In this document: positions 63,189 through 64,000 of the stretch, piece after piece
Layout: each line of letters starts with the position of its first letter
How positions within the stretch are numbered: the stretch's first letter is position 1
NCBI GenBank assembly: GCA_026929865.2
Contig: JAMBYZ020000028.1
Coordinates: 36,497 to 100,496, forward strand
Direction: 5' to 3'
Source of the DNA: Hyperoplus lanceolatus
Lineage: Eukaryota; Chordata; Actinopteri; Uranoscopiformes; Ammodytidae
Length of the DNA stretch: 64,000 nucleotides
Translations under genes and position numbers: made by a program
Notes under the pieces: model-generated
What the model was told of the DNA's origin: nothing
What the model saw: only the letters and a program-made list of their open reading frames with translations
Database searches by the model: none

Positions 63189-63670
63189 AATTAGATATGA
63201 TTTTGGATTCAATTTAAAAAAAAACGCCCTGTTATTCCAGAGTCATTCCACTCCAGGGTCATAGTTCACGAACCCCATGAGGTCCCCCAAGAAGTTTCAG
63301 GACATTCTGATGTGTAGTTTCAAAATAACCAGGGCTTAATTAGATATTGAAAATATCAATGAGAGAAATTAGATATGATTTTGGATTCAATTTAAAAAAA
63401 AACGCCCTGTTATTCCAGAGTCATTCCACTCCAGGGTCATAGTTCACGACCCCATGAGGCCACACAAAAAGTTTCAGGACATTCTGATGTGTAGTTTCAG
63501 AATAAAAGCCCACTAGATATTGAAAATATGAGAGAAATTAGATATGATTTTGGATTCAATTTTTAAAAAAACGCCCTGTTATTCCAGAGTCATTCCACTG
63601 CAGGGTCATAATTCACAACCCCATGAGGTCACACAAGAAGATTCAGGACATTCTGATGTGTACTTTCAGG

Positions 63671-63958
63671 GTGACCTCATGGGGTGACCTCATGGGGTTG
63701 TGAACTTTGACCCTGGAGTTGAATGACTCTGGAATAGCAGGGCGTTTTTAAATTGAATCCAAAATCATATCTAATTTCTCTGATGATTTTCAATATCAAG
63801 GTGGACTTTATTCTGAAACTACACATCAAATGCCAAAAACTTGTGTGGGCCTCATGGGGTGTAAACTTCTGTTGACCCCTGAGATTGGAATTTTTCTGGA
63901 ATAACAGGGCGTTTTTTTTTGAATCAGAAATCCTGTCTAATTTGTCTCATATTTTCAA
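63671..63958 (-). repeat. Reversed block 43
   Basis: Full length but indel-rich in the second segment (AAATGCCAAAAACTTG). Right junction beta-like. Confidence 0.82.
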
Positions 63959-64000
63959 AATTAGATATGATTTTTGATTCAATAAAAAAAAAAAACGCCC

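Larger units (their letters stand above)
1..64000 (+). repeat. Satellite DNA array, ~169-bp monomer, open at both ends
   Basis: The same unit recurs from the first to the last base, with only one clearly unrelated insertion (43679-43981). Spacing of the CGCCCTGTTATTCC landmark is 169-170 bp in clean stretches, for example 57302, 57471 and 57641. The order within a monomer is: T/A tract, CGCCCTG, two TTCCA words, GGGTCATAGTTCA, a variable CCATGAGG segment, TTTCAGGACATTCTGATGTG, AATAAAAGCCCACTAG, an ATATT-GAA-AATAT palindrome, and ATTAGATATGATTTTGG. A length near one nucleosome plus linker is typical of eukaryotic centromeric and heterochromatic satellites. That comparison is background knowledge; function here is inference. 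No genes were recognised anywhere in the array. Confidence 0.97.
59641..64000 (+). repeat. Domain VIII: mixed forward monomers with scars and short blocks
   Basis: Forward F1-F3 and one F6 copy (60781) alternate with two full blocks, one minimal block and a palindromic scar near 59820-59850 (TTGAAAATATTTTCAAAATT). A private pair, GTTTCAGGACCTTCTG (61908) and GTTTCACGACCTTCTG (62922), about 1.01 kb apart, marks a local duplication. Confidence 0.7.

Noticed and set aside
1..64000. CRISPR array
   Set aside because: The unit is 169 bp with no short repeat alternating with unique spacers, and the context is eukaryotic satellite.
1..64000. CENP-B box
   Set aside because: No TTCG followed at the right spacing by CGGG was seen in any monomer type. 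ATTCGTCTC in reversed segments lacks the second half.
1..64000. Primate alpha satellite (about 171 bp)
   Set aside because: The length is similar but the monomer words do not match alpha satellite as I know it, and the reversed blocks do not fit.
1..64000. Telomere repeats, rDNA, histone or tRNA gene clusters
   Set aside because: No TTAGGG tract, conserved rRNA word or tRNA-like A/B box pair was found outside the monomer sequence.

Overview
The whole window is tandem satellite DNA. A monomer of about 169 bp (168-172 bp depending on indels) repeats some 370-380 times, and the array runs off both edges. I found no protein-coding gene, tRNA, rRNA, CRISPR array or recognisable promoter. The open frames present (mostly 61-100 codons, longest 120) are near-identical translations of the monomer. 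Because 169 is not a multiple of three, every frame soon meets a stop. A long AT-rich, poly-A-bearing satellite with higher-order structure and one probable non-LTR retrotransposon fragment indicates a eukaryotic nuclear genome, plausibly pericentromeric, centromeric or other heterochromatin. The sequence alone does not fix the species. The array does not look like primate alpha satellite and no CENP-B box was seen.

The distinctive feature is orientation. Most monomers read forward, but at 43 sites a reversed block interrupts the array. A full block is about 290 bp (1.7 monomers). All intact blocks share the same left breakpoint, which carries a tandem copy of the 13-mer GTGACCTCATGGG, and nearly the same right breakpoint, where reversed and forward monomers meet in a perfect or near-perfect palindrome with a 14-nt loop. 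Distances between successive blocks climb in steps of one monomer (about 760, 930, 1100, 1270, 1605, 1775 bp). This suggests one ancestral fold-back event amplified along with the array.

Layout. 1-16.6 kb: dense blocks with a domain-specific right junction, tandem 1.69-kb higher-order units and a 3.1-kb duplication at 4.65-kb offset. 16.6-22.25 kb: degraded monomers and scrambled blocks. 22.25-28 kb: recovery of clean monomers and a 1.25-kb tandem duplication. 28-38.7 kb: two rearranged copies of an approximately 5.3-kb super-unit. 38.7-43.68 kb: regular 0.93-1.27-kb units. 43.68-43.98 kb: a roughly 300-bp unrelated insertion, probably the 3' end of a LINE in reverse orientation. 44-53.35 kb: units sharing a CTCGAG-containing monomer and a third right-junction variant. 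53.35-59.63 kb: the longest block-free run, very homogeneous. 59.63-64 kb: mixed, with scars and truncated blocks.

Forward monomers fall into seven recognisable types, called F1-F7 here. F4 or F7 followed by the truncated type F5 is the usual lead-in to a reversed block. Several blocks are scrambled or look like a blend of block-bearing and block-free sequence. Consensus error or assembly collapse is a serious alternative to real divergence there.
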